From positions 1 through 64,000 of the forward strand of contig NZ_JACFSZ010000009.1 of the NCBI RefSeq assembly GCF_014805525.1: a stretch of 64,000 bases of DNA, given 5' to 3'. Numbering within the stretch: position 1 is the stretch's first letter; every line of letters begins with the position of its first letter. The notes under the pieces were generated by a model. The model saw nothing but the letters and a program-made list of their open reading frames with translations. It was not told where the DNA came from and made no database searches. The position numbers were made by a program, and so were the translations under genes. The stretch comes from Rhabdothermincola sediminis (lineage in GTDB: Bacteria > Actinomycetota > Acidimicrobiia > Acidimicrobiales > Acidimicrobilacustridaceae). Below are positions 7,994 to 15,620 of this stretch, piece by piece.

Positions 7994-8908
7994 ATGCCCA
8001 TCACCCCCACCGACAAGATCTGGTTCAACGGCGCGCTCATCCCCTGGGACGAGGCGCGCATCCACGTGCTGACCCACTCGCTGCACTACGGCATGGGGGT
8101 GTTCGAGGGCATCCGGGCTTACGAGACCGACCGGGGCCCTGCGGTGTTCCGGCTGACCGAGCACATGGAGCGGCTCCACGACTCGGCCAAGATCATGATG
8201 ATGCAGCTCCCCTACTCGGTCGATGAGCTGGTCGAAGCCACCAAGCTCACCGTCCGGGCGTCCGGGCTGCCGTCGTGCTACATCCGCCCGATCGCGTTCT
8301 ACGGCTACGGCGAGATGGGTCTCAACACCCTGCCGTGTTCGGTGGATGTGGCGATCGCCTGCTGGCCCTGGGGCGCCTACCTGGGCGACGACGCGGTCAC
8401 CAAGGGTGTGCGGATGAAGGTCTCGTCGTGGACCCGTCACGACCACAACTCGATGCCGCCGCTGGCCAAGACCACCGGCAACTACGTCAACTCGTCACTG
8501 GCCAAGGTGGAGGCGCTGAAGGCCGGCTACGACGAGGCGATCATGCTGAACCCGCTGGGCTTCGTGAGCGAGTGCACCGGCGAGAACATCTTCGTCGGGC
8601 GAGGTGGGGTGCTCATCACCCCGCCCACCTCCGCGGGCGCCCTGCGGGGCATCACCCAGGATTCGGTCATGACCATCGCCGCGGACCTCGGCTTCGAGGT
8701 CCGGGTGGACGACGTCTCCCGCAGCGACCTCTACGTGGCCGAGGAGCTGTTCGTGTGCGGCACGGCAGCCGAGGTGAGCGCGGTGAACTCCGTGGACGAC
8801 CGGCCGATCCCTTGCCCGGGGCCGATGACCACGGCCATCGCGGACGAGTACGCCCGCACGGTGCGAGGCAAGGTCGATCGCTACAAGGACTGGCTGGAAC
8901 ATGTCTGA
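7994..8908 (+). CDS. ilvE: Branched-chain amino acid aminotransferase
   Basis: A class IV PLP aminotransferase of 304 residues that carries out the last step of leucine, isoleucine and valine synthesis. LHYGMGVFEGIRAY (residues 30-43) and the lysine in LAKTTGNY (Lys159, Schiff-base candidate) are clear, as are the C-terminal ECTGENIF and ITQDSV blocks that bind the cofactor. GGGAG precedes the ATG. It starts 15 bp after leuB and overlaps cimA by 8 bp, so the three genes are almost certainly translated from one message. Confidence 0.96.
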   Translation: MPITPTDKIWFNGALIPWDEARIHVLTHSLHYGMGVFEGIRAYETDRGPAVFRLTEHMERLHDSAKIMMMQLPYSVDELVEATKLTVRASGLPSCYIRPIAFYGYGEMGLNTLPCSVDVAIACWPWGAYLGDDAVTKGVRMKVSSWTRHDHNSMPPLAKTTGNYVNSSLAKVEALKAGYDEAIMLNPLGFVSECTGENIFVGRGGVLITPPTSAGALRGITQDSVMTIAADLGFEVRVDDVSRSDLYVAEELFVCGTAAEVSAVNSVDDRPIPCPGPMTTAIADEYARTVRGKVDRYKDWLEHV

Positions 8909-10544
8909 CACGGCAGACGGCGACGCACGGCGGCCACCCGGCACCCCGACCAAGGTCGACATCTTCGACACCACCCTCCGGGACGGCGCGCAGTTCGAGG
9001 GCATCTCGCTCACCGTCGAGGACAAGCTGCGCATCGCCGAGCAGCTCGACTGGCTGGGGGTGCGCTGGATCGAGGGCGGCTACCCGCAGGCGAACCCCAA
9101 GGACGCCGAGTTCTTCCGCCGGGCACCGACCGAGCTCCACCTCGAGGTCGCCGAGTTGGTGGCGTTCGGCTCGACCCGCCGGCCGGCGGGCAAGGTCGAC
9201 CGGGACCCGACGCTCGAGGCCCTGGTGGCGGCGGGCACCGAGACCGTGTGCATCGTGGGCAAGAGCTGGGACTTCCACGTCACCGAGGCGTTGCGAACCA
9301 CCCTCGACGAGGGCGTGGCCATGGTCCGCGAGTCGGTGGCGTTCCTGAAGGCCGCGGGGCTGCGGGTCTTCTTCGATGCCGAGCACTTCTTCGACGGCTA
9401 CCGGCACAATCCCGAGTACGCGCTACGGGTGCTCGAGGCGGCCGCCACCGCGGATGCCGACTGCCTGGTGCTGTGCGACACGAATGGCGGGTCGCTCCCG
9501 CACGAGGTCCAGCAGGTGACGGCCGAGGTGGTGTCGCACTTCGGGGACGTGCCGATCGGCATCCACACCCAGAACGACAGCGGTTGCGCGGTGGCGAACT
9601 CGATCGCCGCGGTCATCGGCGGAGCCGTGCAGGTGCAGGGCACGGTGAACGGCTACGGGGAGCGCACGGGCAACGCGAACCTGATGACGGTCATCCCGGA
9701 TCTCACCCTCAAGCTGGGTATCGAGACGTTGCCGCCGGGCCGTCTCGAGCGACTGACACTGGTCAGCCATCACGTGGCGGAGCTGGTGAACCTGCCGCCG
9801 CAGCCGGCCGACCCGTTCGTCGGTGCCTCCGCGTTCGCGCACAAGGGTGGCCTGCACACCTCCGCGCTGGGCCGGGCGGGTGGGGCGACCTACGAGCACG
9901 TCGACCCCGAGCTGGTCGGCAACCACACCCGGGTGCTGGTGTCCGACCTCGGCGGCCGGGCGGGTATGGCCATCAAGGCCAAGGAGTTGGGCGTGGAGCT
10001 CGACGATCAGGCGGTGGCGGTCCTCAGCGACCAGCTCAAGCAGCTCGAGTCACGCGGCTGGCTGTTCGAGGCCGCGGACGCGTCCCTGAAGCTGCTGATG
10101 CTGCGGGCCGCAGGCTGGACGCAGGACTTCTTCCGGGTCGAGGCGTACCGGGTCTCGAGCTACCACCGGGAAGGCCCCGCGAAGCCCGAAGGTGGGGTGG
10201 AGGTCAGCGTGGAGGCCACCATCAAGCTGTGGGTGGGCGACGAGCGCATCGCTGCGGTGGGGGAGGGCAACGGGCCGGTCAACGCCCTCGACGTGGCATT
10301 GCGCCAGGCGCTCGACGGGCGCTACCCGGCGCTCGAGCGCATCCACCTCACGGACTTCAAGGTCCGGGTGCTCGACGGCGTGGCCGCCACCGGCTCGGTG
10401 GTGCGGGTGCTGATCGACTCCACCGACGGCGATCAGAGCTGGACCACGGTCGGCGTGTCGGAGAACATCATCGAGGCGTCCTGGCAGGCGCTGGTGGACT
10501 CGATCGTGTACGGGTTGCTGCACACCCGGGCCCACGACGGCTGA
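8901..10544 (+). CDS. cimA: (R)-citramalate synthase
   Basis: CimA condenses pyruvate with acetyl-CoA to citramalate and feeds the threonine-independent route to 2-oxobutyrate and isoleucine. At 547 residues it has the full layout: a DRE-TIM barrel with FDTTLRDGAQ at 22-31 and IHTQNDSGCAVAN, then a C-terminal LeuA-type regulatory domain after about residue 390. Homocitrate and isopropylmalate synthases share this layout, but the FEGISLTVEDK and WIEGGYPQANPKD segments are of the CimA type. It overlaps ilvE. LeuB and LeuCD, which also act on the citramalate branch, are encoded nearby, so isoleucine synthesis can be served by this locus. Confidence 0.93.
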   Translation: MSDTADGDARRPPGTPTKVDIFDTTLRDGAQFEGISLTVEDKLRIAEQLDWLGVRWIEGGYPQANPKDAEFFRRAPTELHLEVAELVAFGSTRRPAGKVDRDPTLEALVAAGTETVCIVGKSWDFHVTEALRTTLDEGVAMVRESVAFLKAAGLRVFFDAEHFFDGYRHNPEYALRVLEAAATADADCLVLCDTNGGSLPHEVQQVTAEVVSHFGDVPIGIHTQNDSGCAVANSIAAVIGGAVQVQGTVNGYGERTGNANLMTVIPDLTLKLGIETLPPGRLERLTLVSHHVAELVNLPPQPADPFVGASAFAHKGGLHTSALGRAGGATYEHVDPELVGNHTRVLVSDLGGRAGMAIKAKELGVELDDQAVAVLSDQLKQLESRGWLFEAADASLKLLMLRAAGWTQDFFRVEAYRVSSYHREGPAKPEGGVEVSVEATIKLWVGDERIAAVGEGNGPVNALDVALRQALDGRYPALERIHLTDFKVRVLDGVAATGSVVRVLIDSTDGDQSWTTVGVSENIIEASWQALVDSIVYGLLHTRAHDG

Positions 10545-10564
10545 TCAGCGGTGGCCGCTGAGCC

Positions 10565-11233
10565 GTGAACCTCATCGGCCACCTGGTGGTCGGTCTGCGG
10601 CTCGCCGGGGTGGGGCCCGCCCACGACGTGGCCCTCGGAGTCATGCTGCCGGATCTCGGGTCGATGGCCGGGCTGCGCGCCGACCGGTCGGGCCTGCCGG
10701 CAGCGGTGGCCGAGGGGGTCCGACTCCACCATCTGACCGACGCCGCCTTCCACGGCCAGCCCTGGTTCGTGCACGCCGTCACTGTCGACCGGCAGGCGTT
10801 GCAGGAGGCGGGCTTGCCCCGGGGCGCGGCCCGAGCGTGCGCGCACGTCGGGTTCGAGTTGCTGCTCGACGGGCTGCTGCTCGAGGAGCGCTCGGTCGCC
10901 GAGTCGGTCGGGGTGGCGCTCGACGCGCTGGCCGCCGAGCGTCTCGGGGCGGGAGCCGGTGGCGAGCCCGATCGGTGGGAGGATCTGTTCCGCCGGCTGC
11001 GGGATTCCCGCCGGCTCACCGACTCGTACTCGACACCCGAGGGTGTGGCCCATCGGCTGCGGTGGGTCCTGGCCCGCCGGCCGCGCCTCGCTCTCGAGCA
11101 GGCACGCCTGGATCCGCTGGTGGAGCGGCTGCAGGCCCGGCGGGCCCGGTTGGAGGCGGTGGCGCCGGTGCTCGTGGAGGCGGTGGTCGAGCGCGCCAGG
11201 GCGGGTTCGGGAGCGCCCGGGTGTCCGACCTAG
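10565..11233 (+). CDS. Conserved hypothetical, weakly ACP-phosphodiesterase-like
   Basis: A 222-residue, Leu/Ala/Arg-rich cytoplasmic protein from a GTG 21 bp after cimA. The start NLIGHLVVGLRL, then GVRLHHLTDAAFHGQPWF and AHVGFELLLDGLLL, recall the His/Asp pattern of the acyl-carrier-protein phosphodiesterase (AcpH) helical family, but the match is weak and I cannot confirm it by eye. It probably belongs to the same transcript as leuB-ilvE-cimA by spacing alone. Confidence 0.7.
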   Translation: MNLIGHLVVGLRLAGVGPAHDVALGVMLPDLGSMAGLRADRSGLPAAVAEGVRLHHLTDAAFHGQPWFVHAVTVDRQALQEAGLPRGAARACAHVGFELLLDGLLLEERSVAESVGVALDALAAERLGAGAGGEPDRWEDLFRRLRDSRRLTDSYSTPEGVAHRLRWVLARRPRLALEQARLDPLVERLQARRARLEAVAPVLVEAVVERARAGSGAPGCPT

Positions 11234-11242
11234 GCTCGGTGC

Positions 11243-11794
11243 ATGGCCGCCCCCGAGTACGTGCCCAAGCGCAAGGACGAGAAGCCCCGCAGCTACGAGT
11301 CGCCCCCGTGGCGGGCCGAGCCGTGGCTGGCCGACCGCCCGGCCGAACTCCACGGTCCCCAGCCGAAGGGCCCCCGCCTCGGCTACCAGGGACCCGATCA
11401 GGGCTACGCCCTGAAGCTGGCCCGCCGCTTCGAGGGCAAGCTGGTGCTCACCCCCGGGGAGGACGAAGCCGACGCCATCGCCGGGTGCGTAGCGATCGCC
11501 ACCAAGCGGGCATCGCTGCTCGGCCGGGCACCGGTGATCCACGACCTCACCGTGGCCTTCACCATCTGGGGGTTCCTGGAGGAGGCCGACCCCGAGCTGG
11601 TGCGGCTACGCAAGCGGTACTTCGAGGGCATCGCCCAGCCACACCACTACAGCGAACGGCGGCGCGTCGCCGACGTGGTGCCGGCGAGCACGCTGCTGCT
11701 GCCGCCCGACGAGCTGCGGCGCATCGCCGAGAGCGACCCCCGGCGGGAGAAGCTGCTGCGCCGCCGGCCGACGGGCGAGGCGGACGCGGCCTGA
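11243..11794 (+). CDS. Conserved hypothetical protein
   Basis: 183 residues beginning MAAPEYVPKRKDEKPRSYES. A basic, Pro-rich N-terminal 60 residues precede a compact domain with FEGKLVLTPGEDEADAIAGCV and LTVAFTIWGFLEEADPELV. No signal peptide or membrane segment is seen. It starts 9 bp after the preceding gene and is convergent with the L,D-transpeptidase gene. I do not recognise a function; the even codon pattern and the clear domain argue that it is a real gene. Confidence 0.75.
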   Translation: MAAPEYVPKRKDEKPRSYESPPWRAEPWLADRPAELHGPQPKGPRLGYQGPDQGYALKLARRFEGKLVLTPGEDEADAIAGCVAIATKRASLLGRAPVIHDLTVAFTIWGFLEEADPELVRLRKRYFEGIAQPHHYSERRRVADVVPASTLLLPPDELRRIAESDPRREKLLRRRPTGEADAA

Positions 11795-11810
11795 CCGTGG
11801 CGGCTGCGGG

Positions 11811-12659
11811 TCACGCCATGATGTCGATCGGCGTGCCCGGGGGCAGCACCTGCGCCAGCAGGTCGATGACGTCGTTCGGCACGCGGACACACCCGTTCGA
11901 TGCCTTCGACCCGATCAGCTGGGGTTGGTTGGTGCCGTGGAAGGCGATCACCGGCAGCCCACCGTCGAAGAGGTCGAGCCGCTCGGAGTAGGCGTTGGTG
12001 GCCAGGATCCACGGGCCGTACGCACCGCCGGCGTTGCGTTGGGGGATCTTCTCGCCGATGTACACCCGCCCCACCGGAGTGGGGCTGGTGTCCCGCCCGA
12101 TCACCACCTGGGTCTGAGCGATCAGCTCCTCGCCGTTCCACACCTTCAGGGTGAAGTCGGACAGCGTCAGGGTGCCGTGGAACTCGTGCTCGCCCAAGGT
12201 GACGTCCGAGGCCCGGACCCATCCCTGCTGCCCGTTGGGTCGGGTCGGGATCATGACCCTCAGCCAGTCGCCGCGGTTCTCGGTGACCACCATGGTGAGG
12301 GGGTTGCCGTAGAAGGTGGGGTTGGTGAACGCCCACCCGCTCGCGGTCTTGCGGGCGCCGGCAGAGTTGAAGCCCGGACGGGGAATGGGCCGCACACCGG
12401 CCGGCTCGACGGCGGGCGGCGGCGGTGGCGGGGGCGCAGCGCTCGGATCGCCGGGCCAGTCGGCGAAGACCTCCAGCTCGGGCACCTGCGCGGTGGCGGT
12501 CTGGGTGCGATAGCTGGGCGCCGGCGCGGTGGTGGTCGTCGACGATTCGGGCGGGGGCGGGGTGGGCTCCTCGGCGGCCCGGGACGAGCTGCAGGCCGAG
12601 ACGAGCAGCAGCGCGATCGCCACGGCGAGCGCCCTCGATCGCAGGGTCGGTTCGCGCAC
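11811..12659 (-). CDS. L,D-transpeptidase (YkuD domain) lipoprotein
   Basis: A 282-residue exported enzyme that would form 3-3 cross-links or anchor proteins on peptidoglycan. The signal peptide ends in the lipobox VSAC (Cys23), followed by a Thr/Pro-rich linker, an SH3-like segment (FYGNPLTMVVTENRGDWLRV) and a C-terminal YkuD domain. The catalytic signature is complete: AFHGTNQ and SNGCVRV with the active Cys. It is divergent from gltX with 43 bp between the starts, so the two promoters must overlap. Confidence 0.93.
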   Translation of the reverse strand: MREPTLRSRALAVAIALLLVSACSSSRAAEEPTPPPPESSTTTTAPAPSYRTQTATAQVPELEVFADWPGDPSAAPPPPPPPAVEPAGVRPIPRPGFNSAGARKTASGWAFTNPTFYGNPLTMVVTENRGDWLRVMIPTRPNGQQGWVRASDVTLGEHEFHGTLTLSDFTLKVWNGEELIAQTQVVIGRDTSPTPVGRVYIGEKIPQRNAGGAYGPWILATNAYSERLDLFDGGLPVIAFHGTNQPQLIGSKASNGCVRVPNDVIDLLAQVLPPGTPIDIMA

Positions 12660-12702
12660 GGCCGCTCATCGTACCGAGAGGGTGGCCGGTAGCATCGGCA
12701 GG

Positions 12703-14115
12703 GTGACCCGTGCTCCCGTCCGTGTCCGATTCGCGCCCGCGCCCACCGGCTACCTCCACATCGGCGGCGCTCGCACCGCGCTGTTCAACTGGCTGTTCGC
12801 CCGCCAGCAAGGTGGTGAGCTGAAGCTGCGCATCGAGGACACCGACGCGGAGCGCAGCAAGCGGGAGCTGATCGAGATCATCTACCGGGCGCTGGAGTGG
12901 CTCGGCATCGACTGGGACGGCGAGCCGGTCCACCAGTCCGATCGGGCCGAGCTGTACCGGGAGGCCACCGAGAAGCTGCTGGCGAGCGGCCACGCGTACT
13001 GGTGCAGCTGCACACCCGAGGAGGTGAAGGCCAGAGCCGAGGCGCGCGGTGGCAAGCCCGGCTACGACGGCCACTGCCGCGACCGCGGGCTGGGCCCGGG
13101 GTCGCGGCACGTCGTGCGGTTCCGCACCCCCGACGAGGGAACGACCGCCTTCGACGACGTGATCAGGGGGCACATCTCTTTCGAGAACCACGATCTCGAG
13201 GACTTCGTGATCGTGCGCTCCAACGGTGTGCCGATGTTCCTGGTGGCCAACGCGGTCGACGACGCGGAGATGGGCATCACCCACGTCATCCGGGGCGAGG
13301 ACCTGATCAACGTGACCCCCAAGGTGCTGTTGCTGCGGCAGGCGCTCGGTATCGGCGAGGTGCCGGTGTTCGCCCATCTTCCGCTGATCGTCAACGAGCG
13401 CCGCCAGAAGCTCTCCAAGCGTCGCGACGACGTTTCGGTGGGTGACTACATCGAGCGGGGATACCTCCCCGAGGCGATGGCGAACTACCTGGCCACCCTC
13501 GGGTGGGGCCCGCCCGACGGGGTCGAGATCCGCCCGATGGTGGAGATCATCGAGCTGTTCGACCTGGCCAGCGTGAACAAGGCCAGCGCCTTCTTCGACC
13601 TGAAGAAGCTCGACCACTTCAACGGGGAGTACATCCGGGCGTTGACCACCACCGAGTTCGTCAACCGCTCGACCCACTGGGTCACCGGTGGGCGGGCGGC
13701 ATGGCCCGCGGAGCGGTTCGACGCATCGGTGTTCGAGCGGCTGGCGCCCGAGGTGCAGACCCGGGTCACCAAGCTCGACGAGGTCCCGTCCTATGTGGCG
13801 TTCGCGTTCGTGGACACCCCGCCCTTCGACGAGGACTCCTGGCAGAAGGCGATGGCGAAGAACCCCGAGCAGGCGGCTGCAATGCTGGATGCCGTCATCG
13901 GCGCGTACGCCGATCTGCCCTGGGAAGCGGAAGCACTCATGGCCGCCATCGCGGATCACGGCAGCCGGCTGGGTTTGCCGAAGAAGCAGTGGCAGGCCCC
14001 GGTGCGGGTGGCGCTCACCGGGCGCACGGTGGGCCTCCCGCTCGGGCTCATCCTGGAGGTGCTCGGACGGGACGAGACCCTCCGCCGACTGAGAGCGGCC
14101 CGCGACCGGCTCTGA
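12703..14115 (+). CDS. gltX: Glutamate-tRNA ligase
   Basis: A class I tRNA synthetase of 470 residues that charges tRNA-Glu (and, in bacteria lacking GlnRS, also tRNA-Gln). RFAPAPTGYLHIGGARTAL contains the HIGH-type motif at the N-terminus, and KLSKR is the KMSKS equivalent near residue 230. The GTG at 12703 starts the family N-terminus directly; an open frame further upstream runs into the divergent gene and is rejected. tRNA-Gln and tRNA-Glu genes lie about 0.7-0.9 kb downstream, so enzyme and substrates are encoded together here. Confidence 0.96.
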   Translation: MTRAPVRVRFAPAPTGYLHIGGARTALFNWLFARQQGGELKLRIEDTDAERSKRELIEIIYRALEWLGIDWDGEPVHQSDRAELYREATEKLLASGHAYWCSCTPEEVKARAEARGGKPGYDGHCRDRGLGPGSRHVVRFRTPDEGTTAFDDVIRGHISFENHDLEDFVIVRSNGVPMFLVANAVDDAEMGITHVIRGEDLINVTPKVLLLRQALGIGEVPVFAHLPLIVNERRQKLSKRRDDVSVGDYIERGYLPEAMANYLATLGWGPPDGVEIRPMVEIIELFDLASVNKASAFFDLKKLDHFNGEYIRALTTTEFVNRSTHWVTGGRAAWPAERFDASVFERLAPEVQTRVTKLDEVPSYVAFAFVDTPPFDEDSWQKAMAKNPEQAAAMLDAVIGAYADLPWEAEALMAAIADHGSRLGLPKKQWQAPVRVALTGRTVGLPLGLILEVLGRDETLRRLRAARDRL

Positions 14116-14120
14116 GCAGG

Positions 14121-14723
14121 GTGCGGCCCGTGCTGCGCTGGACGGTGCGCATCGCCCTCGGCCTGCTGGCCGCGCTCGTGGTCTACGTCGGGGTGACGTT
14201 CGGTCAGGTGTGGTGGGCGTCGCGCCAGGACCACCGGCGCCCATCGAGCGCCATCATCGTGATGGGTGCCGCGCAGTGGGACGGCCGTCCCTCACCGGTG
14301 CTGCGAGCCCGGCTCGACCATGCGGCCGAGCTGTGGGAGCAGGGTCTGGCCGGGCACATCATCGTCACCGGGGGAAAGCAGCAGGGCGATCGGGTCACCC
14401 AGGGGTTCGCCGGCTACGACTACCTGCGGGGCAAGGGGGTGCCCGAGGAGGTGTTGAAGGTCGAGGTCGAGGGTCGGGACTCCTACCAGGAGCTGTCGGC
14501 TTCCGCAGCGATCGTCCGCTCCGCCGGGCTGGAGCCGGAGGTGCTGGTGGTGACCGACCCCTACCACGCGCTGCGGGCCAGCCAGATCGCGCACGAGGTG
14601 GGCCTCGAGGCCGCGGTGTCGCCCACCGCCTCACCGTCGTCCATGTCGGCCCTCGGCCGGGAGACCGTGGCGGTGTCGATCGGCCGGCTCATCGGGTACC
14701 GCCGGCTGTCCAACCTGGGGTGA
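14121..14723 (+). CDS. YdcF/SanA-like (DUF218) membrane protein
   Basis: A 200-residue protein with one N-terminal membrane segment (VRIALGLLAALVVYVGVTFG) and a DUF218 Rossmann-like domain outside. SSAIIVMGAAQWDGRPSPVL, HIIVTGGKQQGDR and VTDPYHALRA are the conserved pieces of this family, which is linked to envelope or vancomycin-related functions in enterobacteria (SanA). The GTG at 14121 lies 5 bp after the gltX stop, so translation is probably coupled. Its exact reaction is unknown. Confidence 0.88.
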   Translation: MRPVLRWTVRIALGLLAALVVYVGVTFGQVWWASRQDHRRPSSAIIVMGAAQWDGRPSPVLRARLDHAAELWEQGLAGHIIVTGGKQQGDRVTQGFAGYDYLRGKGVPEEVLKVEVEGRDSYQELSASAAIVRSAGLEPEVLVVTDPYHALRASQIAHEVGLEAAVSPTASPSSMSALGRETVAVSIGRLIGYRRLSNLG

Positions 14724-14798
14724 TGGGGGCGGGGTGCGGCCTCGGGCGCGGAGGATTCGGCCCACCGACCGGGAACCGGTACGATGACCGCTCGCCCT

Positions 14799-14870
14799 TC
14801 GGGGGTGGTGTAATCGGCAACACAACAGGTTCTGGCCCTGTCATTGGGGGTTCGAGTCCTCCCCCCCGAG
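14799..14870 (+). tRNA. tRNA-Gln (anticodon CTG)
   Basis: A full cloverleaf is readable: acceptor TCGGGGG/CCCCCGA, D stem GTGT/ACAC, anticodon stem ACAGG/CCTGT with loop TTCTGGC giving anticodon CTG at 14832-14834, and T arm with TTCGAGT loop. The discriminator base is G at 14870 and CCA is not encoded. It reads CAG codons. Confidence 0.95.
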
Positions 14871-14886
14871 CAAGCTGGTGATGAGC

Positions 14887-14915
14887 GGAGCCCCAGGTCA
14901 CCTGCCTGGGGCTCC
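14887..14915 (+). terminator. Intrinsic terminator after tRNA-Gln
   Basis: GGAGCCCCAGG and CCTGGGGCTCC form an 11-bp perfect stem with a 7-nt loop, 16 bp after the tRNA, followed by a pyrimidine-rich TCGCTTCTC stretch. It would end the tRNA-Gln transcript. Confidence 0.75.
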
Positions 14916-14937
14916 TCGCTTCTCCCGTCTCGCGTCT

Positions 14938-14976
14938 GTTCATGGATCCGCGGTCGGAGGCCGCGGATCCATGAAC
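14938..14976. repeat. Palindromic repeat, copy 1 (loop TCGGAGG)
   Basis: GTTCATGGATCCGCGG and its exact complement form a 16-bp perfect inverted repeat around the 7-nt loop TCGGAGG, between the two tRNA genes. The same loop and neighbouring GTTCA, CGCGG and TGAAC blocks recur in copy 2 at 35271-35323, so this looks like a member of a dispersed palindromic (REP-like) family and not a simple terminator. No T-tract follows. Confidence 0.8.
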
Positions 14977-15056
14977 GGAACATGGGCGGATGGGGCTCCG
15001 GGGGTGGATGGGCTTTGGGGGCCCTCGCCGGCGACCGCTAGAGTGGGCCGGTTCCC

Positions 15057-15129
15057 GCCCCGTTCGTCTAGCGGCCTAGGACACCGGCCTCTCACGCCGG
15101 CAACACGGGTTCGAATCCCGTACGGGGTG
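15057..15129 (+). tRNA. tRNA-Glu (anticodon CTC)
   Basis: Cloverleaf with acceptor GCCCCGT/ACGGGGT (G-U at the first pair), D stem GTCT/GGAC, anticodon stem CCGGC/GCCGG with loop CTCTCAC giving anticodon CTC at 15091-15093, and T stem ACGGG/CCCGT. The discriminator is G at 15129; CCA is not encoded. It reads GAG codons. Confidence 0.95.
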
Positions 15130-15160
15130 CTCTCGGCATCGACCTCGAACGCTTCTGGCG

Positions 15161-15607
15161 GTGGGCTCGGCGGTGGATCACCACACTGGCCTGCTCCCAG
15201 CGACTGTGGCAGGCGTCACTGCTATCGTCGCTGTGATGGGAATCGCCAGTTGGCACGCCCGCCGGCGCGGTTGGCGCCTCACGCCGGGACCCCCCGATGA
15301 CGGGTTCCTCGCCCCGCCCCGCTCGCCGACCGAGCCAGTGGGATCGACCGGGCCACTCGCCGTCCCCGTGCCGGTCGCGGAGCCGGCGGAGCGGGAACAA
15401 GGTGCCGGCCTCGAGTCGTGCCAGGGTCGCGTCTCGGCGCCAGGCATGATCGCCGACGTGGCGAGCAAGCCGGTGGAGCTCGGCGACCTGCTGTCGATGT
15501 GGCCCGCGGTCCAGACGGTCGCTCACACGGACGGCACCGACAGCGAGGAGCTGTCGCGGCTGCTCTTCCCTGATCACCCCCGGGTGAACGCCGCCCGGCG
15601 CCCGTAG
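15161..15607 (+). CDS. Hypothetical single-pass membrane protein (tentative)
   Basis: A GTG-started frame of 148 residues. It has one possible membrane segment near the N-terminus (LLPATVAGVTAIVAVMGIASW) followed by a basic HARRRGWR stop-transfer and a Pro-rich cytoplasmic tail. It begins 31 bp after tRNA-Glu and is convergent with the amidohydrolase gene. I recognise no family, and competing open frames exist on the other strand, so it may not be real. Confidence 0.4.
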   Translation: MGSAVDHHTGLLPATVAGVTAIVAVMGIASWHARRRGWRLTPGPPDDGFLAPPRSPTEPVGSTGPLAVPVPVAEPAEREQGAGLESCQGRVSAPGMIADVASKPVELGDLLSMWPAVQTVAHTDGTDSEELSRLLFPDHPRVNAARRP

Positions 15608-15620
15608 CGGTCCCGCCCGC

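Noticed and set aside
11647-14244. 865-codon minus-strand frame across the L,D-transpeptidase and gltX genes
   Set aside because: Covers two well-defined genes in other frames; composition artefact.
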